The notes under the pieces were generated by a model, which was given only the letters and a program-made list of their open reading frames with translations, was not told the origin of the DNA and did not search any database. From Hypoxylon rubiginosum (Eukaryota > Ascomycota > Sordariomycetes > Xylariales > Hypoxylaceae), in the NCBI GenBank assembly GCA_902806565.1, contig CADCXA010000040.1:124001-188000 (forward strand): a stretch of DNA of 64,000 nt, given 5' to 3'. Positions 43,001 to 54,851 of this stretch are shown here, piece after piece (the stretch's first letter is position 1; the number at the start of each line of letters is the position of its first letter). Position numbers and translations under genes: made by a program.

Positions 43001-46000
43001 AGGGAAGAAGAGGCTCTCGTAAGAGACCTCTTGAATTGCGAAGATGCAGGCCCGATACGTTCAACAATGCGATAATCGGTGGTTTTCGATAGGTTCGTCG
43101 CGTTCGTCGCAGTTGGTCTAGTGTTCGTCGTACGCCGCGAAGTGGGTTTTCTTTCTTTTCCGTAGGATTCGGGTATAGGTAACAGGCGCGAATAGGACAG
43201 CTCTGATTCGAGACACGGGCACGACTTGGCTTGCGCAACGGCGTGTGGTCAAGCTGCAGGGACTCTTTGAGAAACCGTCGATCTTATTAAGGAGAGGACC
43301 AATCCTATATCCCGTCGACCTGGATTCGTTTTGCGTATATCCTCCCTCCAGTCTGCAAAATCATTCGAAACGAATGTCGGGCCCTCCAGTCGCTTCTGCA
43401 GCGGTGCAGGTAGTAAAGAGGGTTATAGGCAGATATGGAGGTGCCGTTAGATGGATGTTGATTTTGGGAGGTCGAGAGGTCGAGATGTGGGAATGGGTAA
43501 GTGCAAAGTGCGGACTTTAAGTCTTTCGAGAACTAATGGAGATTCATGGATGCGATTTGGCAATGCCTCTAGCTTTCTACTCTCGTCTACCTTAGACCTT
43601 AGCTGCTTAGGTACAGGTAGGTACATACATGTAGGCTCTAATGCACTATAATCTCTTAGCTTTTATGGTGCTTTGGCGCTAAGATTTTGGTGGATGTTAG
43701 GGAGGCAGGGAGGACAGGGGGGAAGGTTTACTTTTTGATCACGTAACCTCTAGTGGAGGACGGCCCCAATCTTGAACCTGTAGGCTGTAACACGCAGAAT
43801 GCAGCACGCAGCAAATGCACGAGGTACCTAGGTACTCGATGTACCTACAAGGTATCTAATGGAGTTTAAGTTCGCCCTTTCGCCCTTATCGCTCAAATCC
43901 TCTAATCCTGGCTAAACCAACTTCCAATCCGGCAATGTCACCGTTGAATGACGTTAGCTTGGCTCGCATACCAGCATACCTACTAGCAACCTAGCAAGCC
44001 TAGCAAAACCTATGGTCGTTCTCTAGCCTCTCTTCCCAATTACATAGTACCAAGCTTCAGCTACCGATTCGGCTAAGCCTGCTTAGGCACGATACATGCA
44101 TATCTAGGATGTAAGTGTGTCACTATCAGTGGGCTAAGATATGCGTTAGGGTACCTAAGTAGATCAAATACGGCTGCATGCGTCGACGAGACAGCAAGGT
44201 AGTATTCAAAATGCTGATTCACATAGTAGAGGGTCATCATTTGCGAAATTCATCTTGACCTATTTGTACAAAATCTTGGATAAAAATAATCATCCCTATG
44301 AATCGCTATGGTTCTATGAATCGCTATGGTTCTATGAATCGCTATGATTCACGAACCAAATACTTGAGTAGATCAACCTATCAAAGCACCGTCAGTCTGC
44401 GAGGGGAAGCAAGACAAGCAACCTGCTGACTACCCCCTAAATACAAAATACGCAATGTGCTTGAGGGGGATCGGCAAACCGCATCGAGCTGCCCATCCTC
44501 TGTCTCAAGTTGTGTTTTATACGGATTACGTACCTACCTCTGTAGAAGGTCTCCCCGTGATCTTCTCCCCATTTGATCTAGCAGACAACTACATCTGCCA
44601 TGCTGTACATACGGACATGGGCTATCGGGATATCTCGAATGGAGGCGTCTCTTTTTTTATGTGGTACCTCGAAATATGTGGTATATGTGGTGTGGCCTTC
44701 TCGACCGCCACAATATTAGTTATTGGTTATGTGCAGGAGAATACGACGGCGGAGCTCGTGTTGACAAAACTACTATAAGTGGACATTGCAAACAAACGAG
44801 AGCTCCCTTGAGCTCGTAAAGTCAATGCATGTCTAGCTCTGCTGCTAACGCGCGTGTATAGTATAGAATATACATACAAAGAAATATGGTCGACCAATGG
44901 GTCTCGTAGTCTCGTACTCAGTTTCTTTGTGCGTTGGACTGAAAGATGTGATCGGTCCCAACGTCTCGTCCAACATTCAAAACCCTCCGAGACGGCAGGA
45001 TGGATACCTGTAGGTACCACCAATATAGGCACGTAAGCATTCGATATCTGACATGTAAGAGTTCCCTCCCAGTCTGTTGCATAGCAACTATGCCGAGCTG
45101 CTCAGGTTGTTCTATAAGATGGATGTTTTTGCAAGTTAGTAATCGAGGCATCGGCTCCACGAGCGGGCCTCATAAACGTCATACAAGGTCGTGCGTATCG
45201 AGAGAACTGGGAATGGAGTCGAATGCGCAAGCAAGGATGTAAAGTCTTTGCATTCCGAGCTTTCCGTTGTCAACAGCACCTTTAGCAACCCCCCAGTCGA
45301 ATAGGTCAAGCCAGCCGAGTCAACGAGCCAGTCAAGATGCTTCATGGCTAGTCTGCCAAGCATTTCAAGGAATCACATAAGGCCTGCCGGACCCGGGAGG
45401 ATTGTGTGGATTGTGTGATGCAAATACCTCCGAGGTAACGGGTCAAACGGGTCATCATCCCTATACTTCCGGCATCGCAAGCCTTTTTGACCAGGCTGAA
45501 TCCTCGTCAGATTCACAGACTCGTAGACTCAACTCAGACTTATAGCTAGCGCACTGGTAGTAAATGGCGAGGATCGCAGTCGGTGGGCTTTCAAGGATGT
45601 TTGTAAGCACCATTAATGGATCCGTGCCTTGTGCCTTGTACCTTGTGCCTTGCCAGATTTTCCTAGCCTGCATGAGAGGATGTAAGAGGTAGATTAGACC
45701 ACGTGCTACAGGCACCTACATGTAATTGTCTGGGTGGTTCTTAATTGTGCCAGTGTGCGTAGAGTTCAAGGTTCACTTAGCCAAAACAACTTACTGAGGC
45801 ATACCTTATCGATAGTGGATCGCCTATAACGCCACTTAAACGGCTTACGCCACAGCAATGATAAGACGCGCTTTTTCAATTAAGCATGACGCGACGAGGC
45901 TGAGGAGGTTTGTCTAGAAACCCAAACCTATCTTCACAAAAAGGGTGTTTGCGGCGATAACGCACTGATAGTTCATCATACAACATGGGCATCTGGAATT

Positions 46001-46100
46001 TACGAAACTAGAGTTCCCATGCATGATCTCTCAAAACTCCATGCTCATACCGTAACATCAGCAACGATAAGACACCAATCTGTCTTCATCGTCCTTACCG
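43001..46100. other. Divergent intergenic region BST1 / PMS1, 3.1 kb
   Basis: Much longer than other divergent promoters in the window. It holds many GTAGGTA/GGTACCTA motifs (43610-43632, 43822-43856), a three-copy 18-bp tandem repeat (44296-44349) and some short open frames. The largest, 44455-44778 on the plus strand, has one hydrophobic stretch but no homology I recognise and no intron support. Confidence 0.4.
44296..44349. repeat. 18-bp tandem repeat x3
   Basis: Three copies of CTATGAATCGCTATGGTT; the third has one substitution (GATT for GGTT). Confidence 0.95.
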
Positions 46101-49100
46101 ATGGCTACTATCAAAGCTATCGAAGCTCGGACCGTGAGTGACTCCCGGATAACTCATCTTAGTATTGTAAACGCTGAGTCTTGTTTTCAAGGTCCACCAA
46201 ATCCAATCCGGCCAAGTCATCGTCGACCTCTGCTCTGTAGTAAAGGAGCTAGTAGAGAACGGTCTAGATGCGGGTGCCACAAGCATAGGTTTTTCCTGCC
46301 CCTTTCCCCTTACTTCACTGTCTAAACACTAACAGGCACTCCGTTGAAAAGAGGTTCGCTTCAAAAACCAAGGCTTGGATTCCATTGAGGTTCAGGACAA
46401 TGGCTCGGGAATCTCCAAAGAGAACTACGAAACGTTAGCACTGAAGCATTATACTTCTAAGCTATCTACTTATGCGGATCTTTCCTCACTCCAGACGTTT
46501 GGTTTCCGAGGAGAAGCATTGTCGTCACTCTGTGCCTTGTCTAAGTTCAGTGTAACTACCTGCATGGCGTCTGATGCACCGAAGGGATCGAGATTGGAAT
46601 TCGAGACTTCTGGGAAACTTCGCGGCACCGGCGTCGTAGCCGCGCAGAAAGGGACTACGGTGACCGTCGAGGGTCTTTTCCATAACCTGCCTGTTCGCCG
46701 TCGCGAACTTGAACGGAATATCAAGCGGGAATGGAATAGGGTTATCGGCGTTCTCAACCAGTACGCCTGCATCAAAACTGGTCTCAAATTCTCCGTATCT
46801 CAACAACCGAACAAGGGCAAGCGTATGATATTATTTTCGACCAAGGGAAATCAAACGACCCGAGATAACATTGTTAATGTGTTTGGCGCAAAGACATTGG
46901 CTGTTCTCATCCCCTTGGACTTGAAACTCGAGCTAGAGCCTACAAGTACCCCAGGCCAAAAATGGAACACGCAAAACGACGATTCAATCCATGAGGTTTC
47001 CATTAGGGGGCATGTATCACGGCCTGCTCATGGAGAAGGACGCCAGACCCCTGATCGGCAGATGTTCTTTGTCAATGGACGTCCCTGTGGCTTGCCGCAA
47101 TTTGCCAAAGTGTTTAATGAGGTGTATAAGTCATACAATGCTTCTCAATCCCCATTCATTTTCGCGGATATACAACTGGACACTCACCTCTACGATGTAA
47201 ACGTGAGTCCGGACAAGCGTACCATTCTCTTACACGATCAAAATAGGATGCTTGGCAATCTGAGGGAGTCACTTGTCGCCTTGTTTGCATCCCAGGACTA
47301 CGCACTACCAACATCGCAATTATCAAGCATGAAACAGACGCCCTTCAAGAAGCTTTCCCTCAGCAGGCTAAATACCCCACATCCCGAGATCGGGTCAAGG
47401 CGCTCTGTATCCATTGATAACGAGCAGCTTCAGAATTCCGCTGCTCTAGATCATGATGACTCTAAGCATGACGACGAGGATGAAGACGAAGATGAAGATG
47501 ACCATGACCAGGACCTCTCTGACAGTGAAACCGTTCCAAAAAATTCGGTCTCTACAAAATCAGTAGCGCGCGATGGTCAAAGTCTCAACCTAATGAGTCG
47601 ATGGATCGAGCGGAAATCAATATCGCGTACTGTCTCCCATTCGACAAGGACAACTACCCCAGAAGATGACAGTCAGGAAAATCTAACCTCGAAGAAAAAT
47701 ACCTTTTCCAAGTTCGCAAGCGGCCAAACAAAAACCAAAGAGGATGACATGGGAAGCGGCGCTCAGGGCCAACTCTCATCACCACCACCAACGGAGACAC
47801 CTAGCGAAGGAGCGGATTTCCGTGCGCGCTTGGCTGAATTAAGCAAGCAACAGGCGGACAGACGTAACATGAGTCCTACACCAAGTTCCCAAGAGGTAAT
47901 CGAGCCACCTATACCGGCTGTATCTACCTCTTCCCTTATGTCGGATCTCAAGACTAGTAGAACCAGCTCGTCTGCAGCCTTCAAACGTCCAGCTCCGGAA
48001 GTCGCTACGATCACAGTGGGTGAACATACTTTTACCAGTATTATTGGGTCACCTTCAAAGAAGCAACGAGTAGAGGACGGCCAGGTCCATGACGCACCGA
48101 AGAGACAACGAGTAGCCAAAGAGGCCGTTCCAGTCCCCTCATTCAACGGACGGCTCACCCAGATGTTTGCGGCAAATTCACAATCAAATGAGGCTGGGCC
48201 AGCACATATTAAAATCGCCACCAAACTAAATAATCCAGAAAAATCCGATTCTTCAGACGAAGAATTGTTTGTGGAAGAAAATGACGAGGAAGCAAGTGAT
48301 GATGACGAACAGGATGGCAGAGACGAGGATGGGCAGTCTACCCAGAGCGATGTGATTCCAGAGAGCGCTGCTGAACAGAGCCACGAATCCGATGACCCTG
48401 CTGCAGAGTCGAATGATGGAAATAACCAGTTGCCAAACGATAGGTCGCAGTCTCCGGCCCACCCAAGTGATGAGGAGCACCTAGACAAGGAGACTGAAGA
48501 AATCCAGGAGGGGGTCGGGACAGGAGACCCAACGAATTCGATCCGAGACTCGACAAAAGTGGCCTCGGAAGAGACTCAAAAACGCACAGAAAGTTTTATC
48601 AAAGGTGGCACGAAGAAGAAAGACTCGACTTTCTCGCTGCTGCAAACACTGCGGACAGGTGAAAAACCTATTCGAAACGCTCTAGCAATGCATCAAGATT
48701 ATCTACAGGACTTGTCGTTAGCAACGGGATCCAAGCTTGTCACGGATAAGCTTGATGCAGAAGATGCCGAGGAAAAGCTATCTCTAACCATATCCAAGTC
48801 CGACTTTGCAAAGATGAGGATTATAGGGCAGTTTAACCTCGGTTTTATCTTAGCAATCCGTCCAGCCGAGGTAGATCTCGAGGACGTGGACGAAAGGGGC
48901 GACAAAGACGACGAACTTTTTATCATCGACCAGCACGCAACGGACGAGAAGTACAACTTCGAACGGCTACAGGCCAATACAGTTGTGCAATCGCAGAGAT
49001 TGGTCCAGCCCAAGCTATTAGAGCTCACGGCTCTCGAGGAAGAGGTGATTAGAGAGAACCTAGAAGCACTCGAAGCCAACGGGTTCATCGTGAAAATGGA

Positions 49101-49551
49101 CGAAAGCGGCGAGCAGCCGGTCGGATCCCGGTGCCACTTGCTCAGCCTACCTCTCAGCCGGGAAACGACGTTCTCGCTCGCCGACCTCGAAGAGCTGATC
49201 TCGATCCTGACGGACCACCAGTCGGCGTCGTCGTCGTCGTCGGCGACGGCCGCCGCCGCCTCCATCCCGCGGCCGTCCAGGGTGCGCAAGATGTTCGCGA
49301 TGCGCGCGTGCCGGAGCAGCGTCATGATCGGCAAGTCGCTGCCGACGAAGCAGATGGAGAAGCTGGTCCGGCACATGGGCGAGCTCGACAAGCCGTGGAA
49401 CTGCCCGCACGGCCGCCCGACGATGCGGCACCTGTGCGGCCTCGGCGCGTGGACGGAGATGGGCTGGCGGGAGGGCGACGGGTTCGGCGGGGAGAGGGCG
49501 CCGCCTACGGATTGGGGCACGTATGTCCAGGAGGCGAATGAACTAGCGTGA
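46101..49551 (+). CDS. PMS1: DNA mismatch repair protein Pms1 (MutL family)
   Basis: Model: join(46101..46133,46192..46288,46352..49551), 1109 aa. The first exon ([11 protein letters not shown]) and second ([20 protein letters not shown]) restore the MutL N-terminus; introns are 58 and 63 nt. ATPase motifs follow: [18 protein letters not shown] and [10 protein letters not shown] long acidic, low-complexity linker spans about 370-790. The C-terminal domain has GQFNLGFI, the endonuclease motif [12 protein letters not shown] (DQHA-x2-E-x4-E), and the metal-site [11 protein letters not shown], so this is the nicking subunit of MutL alpha, expected to pair with Mlh1. Family members usually show ENS where this one has ENG; the key asparagine is kept. 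Codons from about 49130 on become markedly GC-rich. Confidence 0.96.
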
Positions 49552-50170
49552 TGCATCATATGGACGTATGGGTAGGTAGGTTAGTGTTCTTGGGCCGCTC
49601 GTCTGGTTTTCCTTACGTACCTAGGTGCATGATAGCACATTTGCATTATCGGGGGGTGCATGGCGAAAAGAAGGCCTTCCTCAATTTGTTATGGATATAT
49701 ACCCTTATTAGTTTGCAGAAAGCAATATTGCCTTCCACAAGAATGGATAATCAGAATGCATTTGCGGTTTTTTAGTAGAAGGGCATGGCTAGGAGTTTAC
49801 GTCGGATTGTCCTGCCCTAGACATATCCCATGTAGACGGGGAATATGAATAGAATGATAAAAAGCCGTTGTCACATCACATCACATCTCCATTTCCCAGC
49901 ACTTGAGCACTTTTACAACGATTATTATTCATCCCATTGAAATCAGAACCTATCCAGGCCCAAGTTCCGGTTTCTTTCCCAGTATTATTACATTGCGTGA
50001 ATCATCATCCCATCATCCATCACATAAACCCCAGTGATACCGGGCCCAACTACTACACTTTTCTCTCCAAGGGGGAATACAAAAACAGATAGGTATCTCC
50101 AAGCAAACGTAGGTGCAAACATAGATTAGGTATCAAATCAAACCCCAACCCCCCTCCCCCTCTGATCCGC
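49552..50170. other. Convergent intergenic region PMS1 / membrane protein
   Basis: About 620 bp between two 3' ends. No gene supported. Confidence 0.4.
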
Positions 50171-52318
50171 TCAATCCTCGTTCAAGATACTGTACCTCGA
50201 ATAACCCCCCTTGCCAGCCAACCCCTCCTCAGCGATCTTGCCGCTCACGTTCCTACGCCACGCCGTTCCGCTCCCCAGGTCCGCGTAGTCGTTGCCCGAC
50301 GACACCTGCCTCGTCGCCCCGCCGCCGGCAGCAGCAGCAGTACTGCTGCTAGTGATCCCCATGATAGGCGGGGTCGCCGGCTTCAGATCCCCGTACGGCT
50401 TCGCGTAGAAGTCGCTGTCGGCCTGGATCGACGAGTTCCTGACGCCTCCGCCTCGCCGGCTCTTGCCGATGGTGCTCCGCCGCCAGAACGACGTCGTGGC
50501 TGGGACTGCGGCCGCACCCGCGTCGTTCCCGTCCGCGATGTCCTGGCTGCCGCTCGCGCTCCGCGGGTTCAGGCTGATCTCCGACAGCGCGCCCACGTAT
50601 TCGCGGGCCCCGGTCGGTCGCAACGACGTCTTTTGACGCCCTGTCGGCGGAGTTGTGATCTGCGGCTGCTGGGCGGCGGGCACCGGGTGCAAGCGCAGTG
50701 GATTCGGATGCATTTGGCCCGACACGTTGATGGGGCTGCTCTGGACGTTGCCGTCGTCGTTCTCCTCCTCGCTGTCTGAAAATCCGGGCCGCATCATGTT
50801 CTCGCGGTCCGAGTCATCATCATCCGAGTCGTTGAAGTCGTAGCGTGGGTTCAGGGCCTCGTACTGCAGTTGCGACTGCGACTGCGGCCGTTGCGACTTC
50901 CGGCGCTCGGCGGCGTCCTGCGCGCGCTTGCGCTCCTGCGTCCGGTTGATGAGCGACTCCGACGCGTACCAGGCCTCGGTGAACTTGGCGACGCGCGTCG
51001 GCGAGGCGTTGATGGGCTGGTGCGGCGACGGCGCGATGGTCACGCTGCTCGGCCGGGACGACGACGGCGTCGTCGGAACAACGACGCCGGTCTCGTGCAG
51101 CGGGACCTCGGTGTAGCTGCCGCGCTTCGCTAGGCGCGGCGTCGACAGGCGCTGCAGGTCCGCGAGAGAGCCCGCAACGCTATTGCGGGGCGAGTTCCGA
51201 GGCGAGTTTCCTGGCGAGACCTGGTACTGTCTGCCGGGGAGATCCGTGCGGGAGTCGCGCTTCGAGGAGGCGAACGAGTCTCTCGAACCCGCGCGCGTGT
51301 GCATAAATGGGATGCTAGGAGGCCGAGAGAGGGTCTCGTAAGGGGCGCCCGAGCTGCGGTAGTCTTCGAGGGGAGTCGACAGGCGCCTCGAGTCTTCTGA
51401 GATGGCAGTGTAGCTTGTGGCTACGGACGACTTGTTGCGCTTGTGATACTTGGTACGGGAAGTGAGGTTAGGCTCTAGCGGATTCATGTCCGGCGGCATG
51501 TTTGCGATCCGGCGGAACATCAGGCCCAGCCAGATCGATACGCATAGCGACACTGCGTGCATGGCGGCACCGCAGATGAGCGCGTAGTACTCGCTCGAGA
51601 CCAGGGCCTCGGCGAACTGAGGAGTGGAAGCGATGATAAGGTTCCATTCGCTGCCATGGTTGAGAACAGAGATCACCCCAAAAGAGTACAGCGGTATCAC
51701 CGCCAGGTCCATAACGCCGGCGAAGAGCTGATAGGCTGCCGAGGAAGCGGGCGGTCTAGAGTTGGCAGGTCTGATGAAGTGCCAAATGGCGTAGACACAG
51801 CTGATAGCGACAACGCCGGGCTAGAATGTCAGTTAGTGAAGGTAAGCTCAGCATGAAAGCAGGCAAAGGCGAGAAACATACCGTGATTCTCAAGACCCAG
51901 GCAATGAGAGGGTCGACGTTGCCGATTAGAATCATGAGCGTAAGTAGTCCACCACCTGCAATCATCTCGAATATGCGAAGGAATAACTGGAAAGACCTCA
52001 TAAACTTGATCCATGATTTCGCACTGCTGCTCATAGGCCGTATCACTGATGTTCGACCTGTAGGTACCTCATGTGCGCTTCAACCGAACATTGACAGTTA
52101 GCATAGGAAACAAAGCCTAAGCCTAAGTGTTTACGTTTGGTCATGGCTACTTACTCGGGATGTCGGTTGAGAGAAATGAGAGGTCCATCTTGCTTCTTCG
52201 GCTTCCTGGCTTTTGGCTCCCAGCTTGCTCTGGTTACGGCCTTGGGATCGAAGGGTTTCTCAGGTAATCGAGAGTCGCGACTGTCGGAGTCATACAAGTA
52301 CGGTTGTTGAAAGCCCAT
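50171..52318 (-). CDS. Conserved fungal four-helix membrane protein with long Ser-rich tail
   Basis: Model: complement(join(50171..51820,51882..52077,52155..52318)), 669 aa. Introns of 61 and 77 nt were placed from splice signals. The N-terminus (MGFQQPYLYDSDSRD ... RLPEKPFDPKAVTRASWEPK) has the look of a conserved ascomycete protein, joined to HPDAHEVPTGR. Four membrane helices follow: about 87-107 (LFLRIFEMIAGGGLLTLMIL), 120-138, 150-172 and 195-220. The last 430 residues are cytosolic and disordered, rich in Ser, Arg and Pro with an acidic SDDDDSD patch and many SP/TP sites. The four-helix layout resembles MARVEL-type proteins, but I see no decisive motif. Function is unknown. Confidence 0.82.
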
Positions 52319-53073
52319 ATCTGCGAACACCTCGCTCTAAGCAAGGCTAAGGGACATTCACAGTATGAAGTGCGGGTTAGATCTCAGATAGATCTTAGAT
52401 CGATAAGTAATTGGAATGCAGGATATCTTATGATTTGTGAAAAGGCACAAACGCCACGGTGGGGAGAGAAGAGGTGGGATGGGAGGAAATATTGCGGCAA
52501 TGAGTCTGTGTGTATCCAAAGAAAGGAAATTCTGGTTACCATAGCAACAGGCGACAGAATAAATTGGCCAGACTGGCACAGCCAAACGCCGACTTATACG
52601 GGGCAGAACGTTACAATGCGGTTTCGCGCCGGGTAATGTCTCATCGCGTACGACTTTGATGAAATATACCTAAGTATTTATTTTCATTGGTTAATTATAC
52701 GAATACAAGGTATTATAGTAGATATGATAATTCAAGAGATTCTTGTTAGATGTCTGTATGTTAGATGTCTGTATGTTAGATGTCTGTATGTTAGATGTCT
52801 GTATGATAGATGATAGAAAATAGGAAACTGTTGTCTCGACTCGGTTAATGAAATCAATTGAGGCGATGTCGGACTTCGGAAGACCGAGCGAACATGAACA
52901 TGAACATGGAAATTTCAACTCTACGTCATTTAAAGAAACAGCAAAAGTTCTTTTGACTTTTTATTATCATCTCCCTATAATTTCGGTCATGCAATAACAA
53001 TAGGAATAGCAATTTATATTCAATCATATTCATTTCTTTCCGACAGTCTATAGATGATTGACGGGAATGCGTC
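52319..53073. other. Divergent promoter region, membrane protein / ARH1
   Basis: 755 bp between two start codons, with a 15-bp tandem repeat at 52745-52804. A plus-strand open frame at 52304-52636 has no family likeness. Confidence 0.4.
52745..52804. repeat. 15-bp tandem repeat x4
   Basis: Four perfect copies of GTTAGATGTCTGTAT, about 270 bp upstream of ARH1. A partial variant (GATAGATG) follows. Confidence 0.95.
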
Positions 53074-53894
53074 ATGACCTCAATTGCAAAGTCGTGGCTA
53101 TGCGCCTCTTGCCGGCGCAAAACTTCCGTATCCCTCGCCTTTAAATCTCGTCACTCATATTCAACTACCCGCCATGATAGACCTCTCCGAATGGCCGTGG
53201 TCGGCTCCGGCCCGGCCGGCTTCTACACCGCATACAGAGTCATGTCAAAGGTACCGAAAACCAAGGTTGACATGTTCGAGGCGCTGCCTGTGCCATACGG
53301 GCTAGTGAGATTCGGGGTTGCGCCAGACCACCCAGAGGTCAAGGTATGTGCCAATATATATATATATATATTATACATATTTACTTTCCAACGAGATGCA
53401 GTTTATTAAAGCTATTATAGAACTGCCAGGAAAAATTCCAAGAAGTCGCCAGCTCACCTGATTTCACCTTCATCGGAAATGTCTCCATCGGCAACGCAGG
53501 TGGCCATTTCGCTGGCTGTACTATACCCCTAGCTTCTGCCCTGCGCCACTACGATGCTGTCGTCTTTGCTTACGGTGCATCTAAGGACAAAAAGCTTGGT
53601 ATTCCTGGAGAGTCAGAATTACAGGGCATCTACTCGGCTCGGGAGTTTGTAGGCTGGTATAATGGCCTACCTGAGTACGCAGACCTGGCCCCAGATCTCA
53701 CCAAGGGGGATGAGGCCGTTATCATTGGTCAAGGCAATGTTGCTCTTGATGTTGCTAGGATGCTTTTAGAGAACGTGGACGTGCTGCGAAAGTCAGACAT
53801 CACCGAAGCGGCTATTGAGACTCTACTAAAGAGTCGCATCAAAAGAGTCCATATCGTCGGTAGGAGAGGCCCCATGCAAGTAGGTTTAACTTAT

Positions 53895-53939
<45 letters not shown>

Positions 53940-54789
53940 GATATCGATGAATGCAGACTCTACTGGTTGCTAACGTCGCTTATAGGCAGCTTTCACTATT
54001 AAAGAAATTCGGGAGCTCATGAAACTCCGTGGAGTTGGTTTTCACAACGTCGACATGTCACTCATGCCCGATGATATTTCCAAATTACCTCGAGCTCGAC
54101 GGAGGCTGATGGAAATCATAATGAAAGGATCTACGGCCAACGTCGACGAAACTCCAAAGTCGTGGTCCCTAGACTTTTGTTTATCGCCGACTAAATTTCT
54201 TGGTCAGCTAGACGGGTCCCTCGAGAGCACTGTTTTTGAGCGAACACTTTTGTCGTCGCCTTTTGAACCATCCTCGAGTGTCACTAGCACGGCGGAGAAA
54301 TTAACCATACCCTCTTCTGTGGCATTCCGTTCCATTGGCTACAAATCCGTAGCTCTGCCCGGGTTTGACGAGGCAGGCATTTCCTTCAACGATAGAAAGG
54401 GAATTATCGAGAATGATGGTATGGGGCGCGTATTGCGAATTAATGAGGATGGAATTAATACTCAGCAAGGCTCGCATTTGCCGGGTGTCTACTGCGCAGG
54501 CTGGGTCAAAAGAGGGCCAACAGGCGTCATTGCCTCAACCATGGAAGACGCATTTTCTACCGGCGACGCAATTGCATCTGACTGGAACTCCGATGCTCCT
54601 TTCATAAAAGGGGAGAGTAGTTCCGGCTGGGAAGCTCTAAGAGCAGGGGTTGAACATGGAAAATGTAGAGTCATCCAGTGGGAGGACTGGCAGAAGATAG
54701 ACAAGGCAGAAAAGGAGCGGGGCCGGTTAGTTGGAAAAGAAAGGGAGAAGTTTACAAGCACGAAGGAAATGCTAGCTGCTGCATCCTGA
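53074..54789 (+). CDS. ARH1: Mitochondrial NADPH:adrenodoxin (ferredoxin) oxidoreductase
   Basis: Model: join(53074..53343,53421..53879,53986..54789), 510 aa. A mitochondrial presequence (residues about 1-35, rich in Ser, Arg, Lys) precedes the FAD motif VVGSGPAGFY (GSGPAG at 44-49), then LPVPYGLVRFGVAPDHPE, the NADP motif IGQGNVALDVAR and VGRRGP. The C-terminal FAD-contact segment GVYCAGWVKRGPTGVIAST is intact. It passes electrons from NADPH to mitochondrial ferredoxin for iron-sulfur cluster and heme A synthesis. Introns of 77 and 106 nt each contain a (TA)n microsatellite; the second also has a (TC)n run. The start is the first ATG. It is convergent with ETF alpha, 62 bp away. Confidence 0.95.
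53353..53380. repeat. (TA)n microsatellite in ARH1 intron 1
   Basis: About ten TA units with one interruption, inside the 77-nt intron. Confidence 0.9.
53894..53938. repeat. (TC)n(TA)n microsatellite in ARH1 intron 2
   Basis: Some thirteen TC units followed by about nine TA units, taking up much of the 106-nt intron. Confidence 0.95.
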
Positions 54790-54851
54790 ATCTAAGAGAT
54801 ATGAGAGATACCCTCGCGGGTAGATATGACATAGTGTACTTGTGTATATAT

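Noticed and set aside
44455..44778. 107-codon plus-strand frame with one hydrophobic stretch, as a possible membrane protein gene
   Set aside because: No recognisable family, no intron or promoter support, and it lies in a repeat-bearing gap.
49131..49541. Open frames on both strands over the PMS1 3' end
   Set aside because: They are shadows of GC-rich coding sequence; the PMS1 frame carries the metal-site and endonuclease motifs.
52745..52804. Possible CRISPR-like array
   Set aside because: The 15-bp units are directly adjacent with no spacers, so it is a plain tandem repeat in a eukaryotic promoter.
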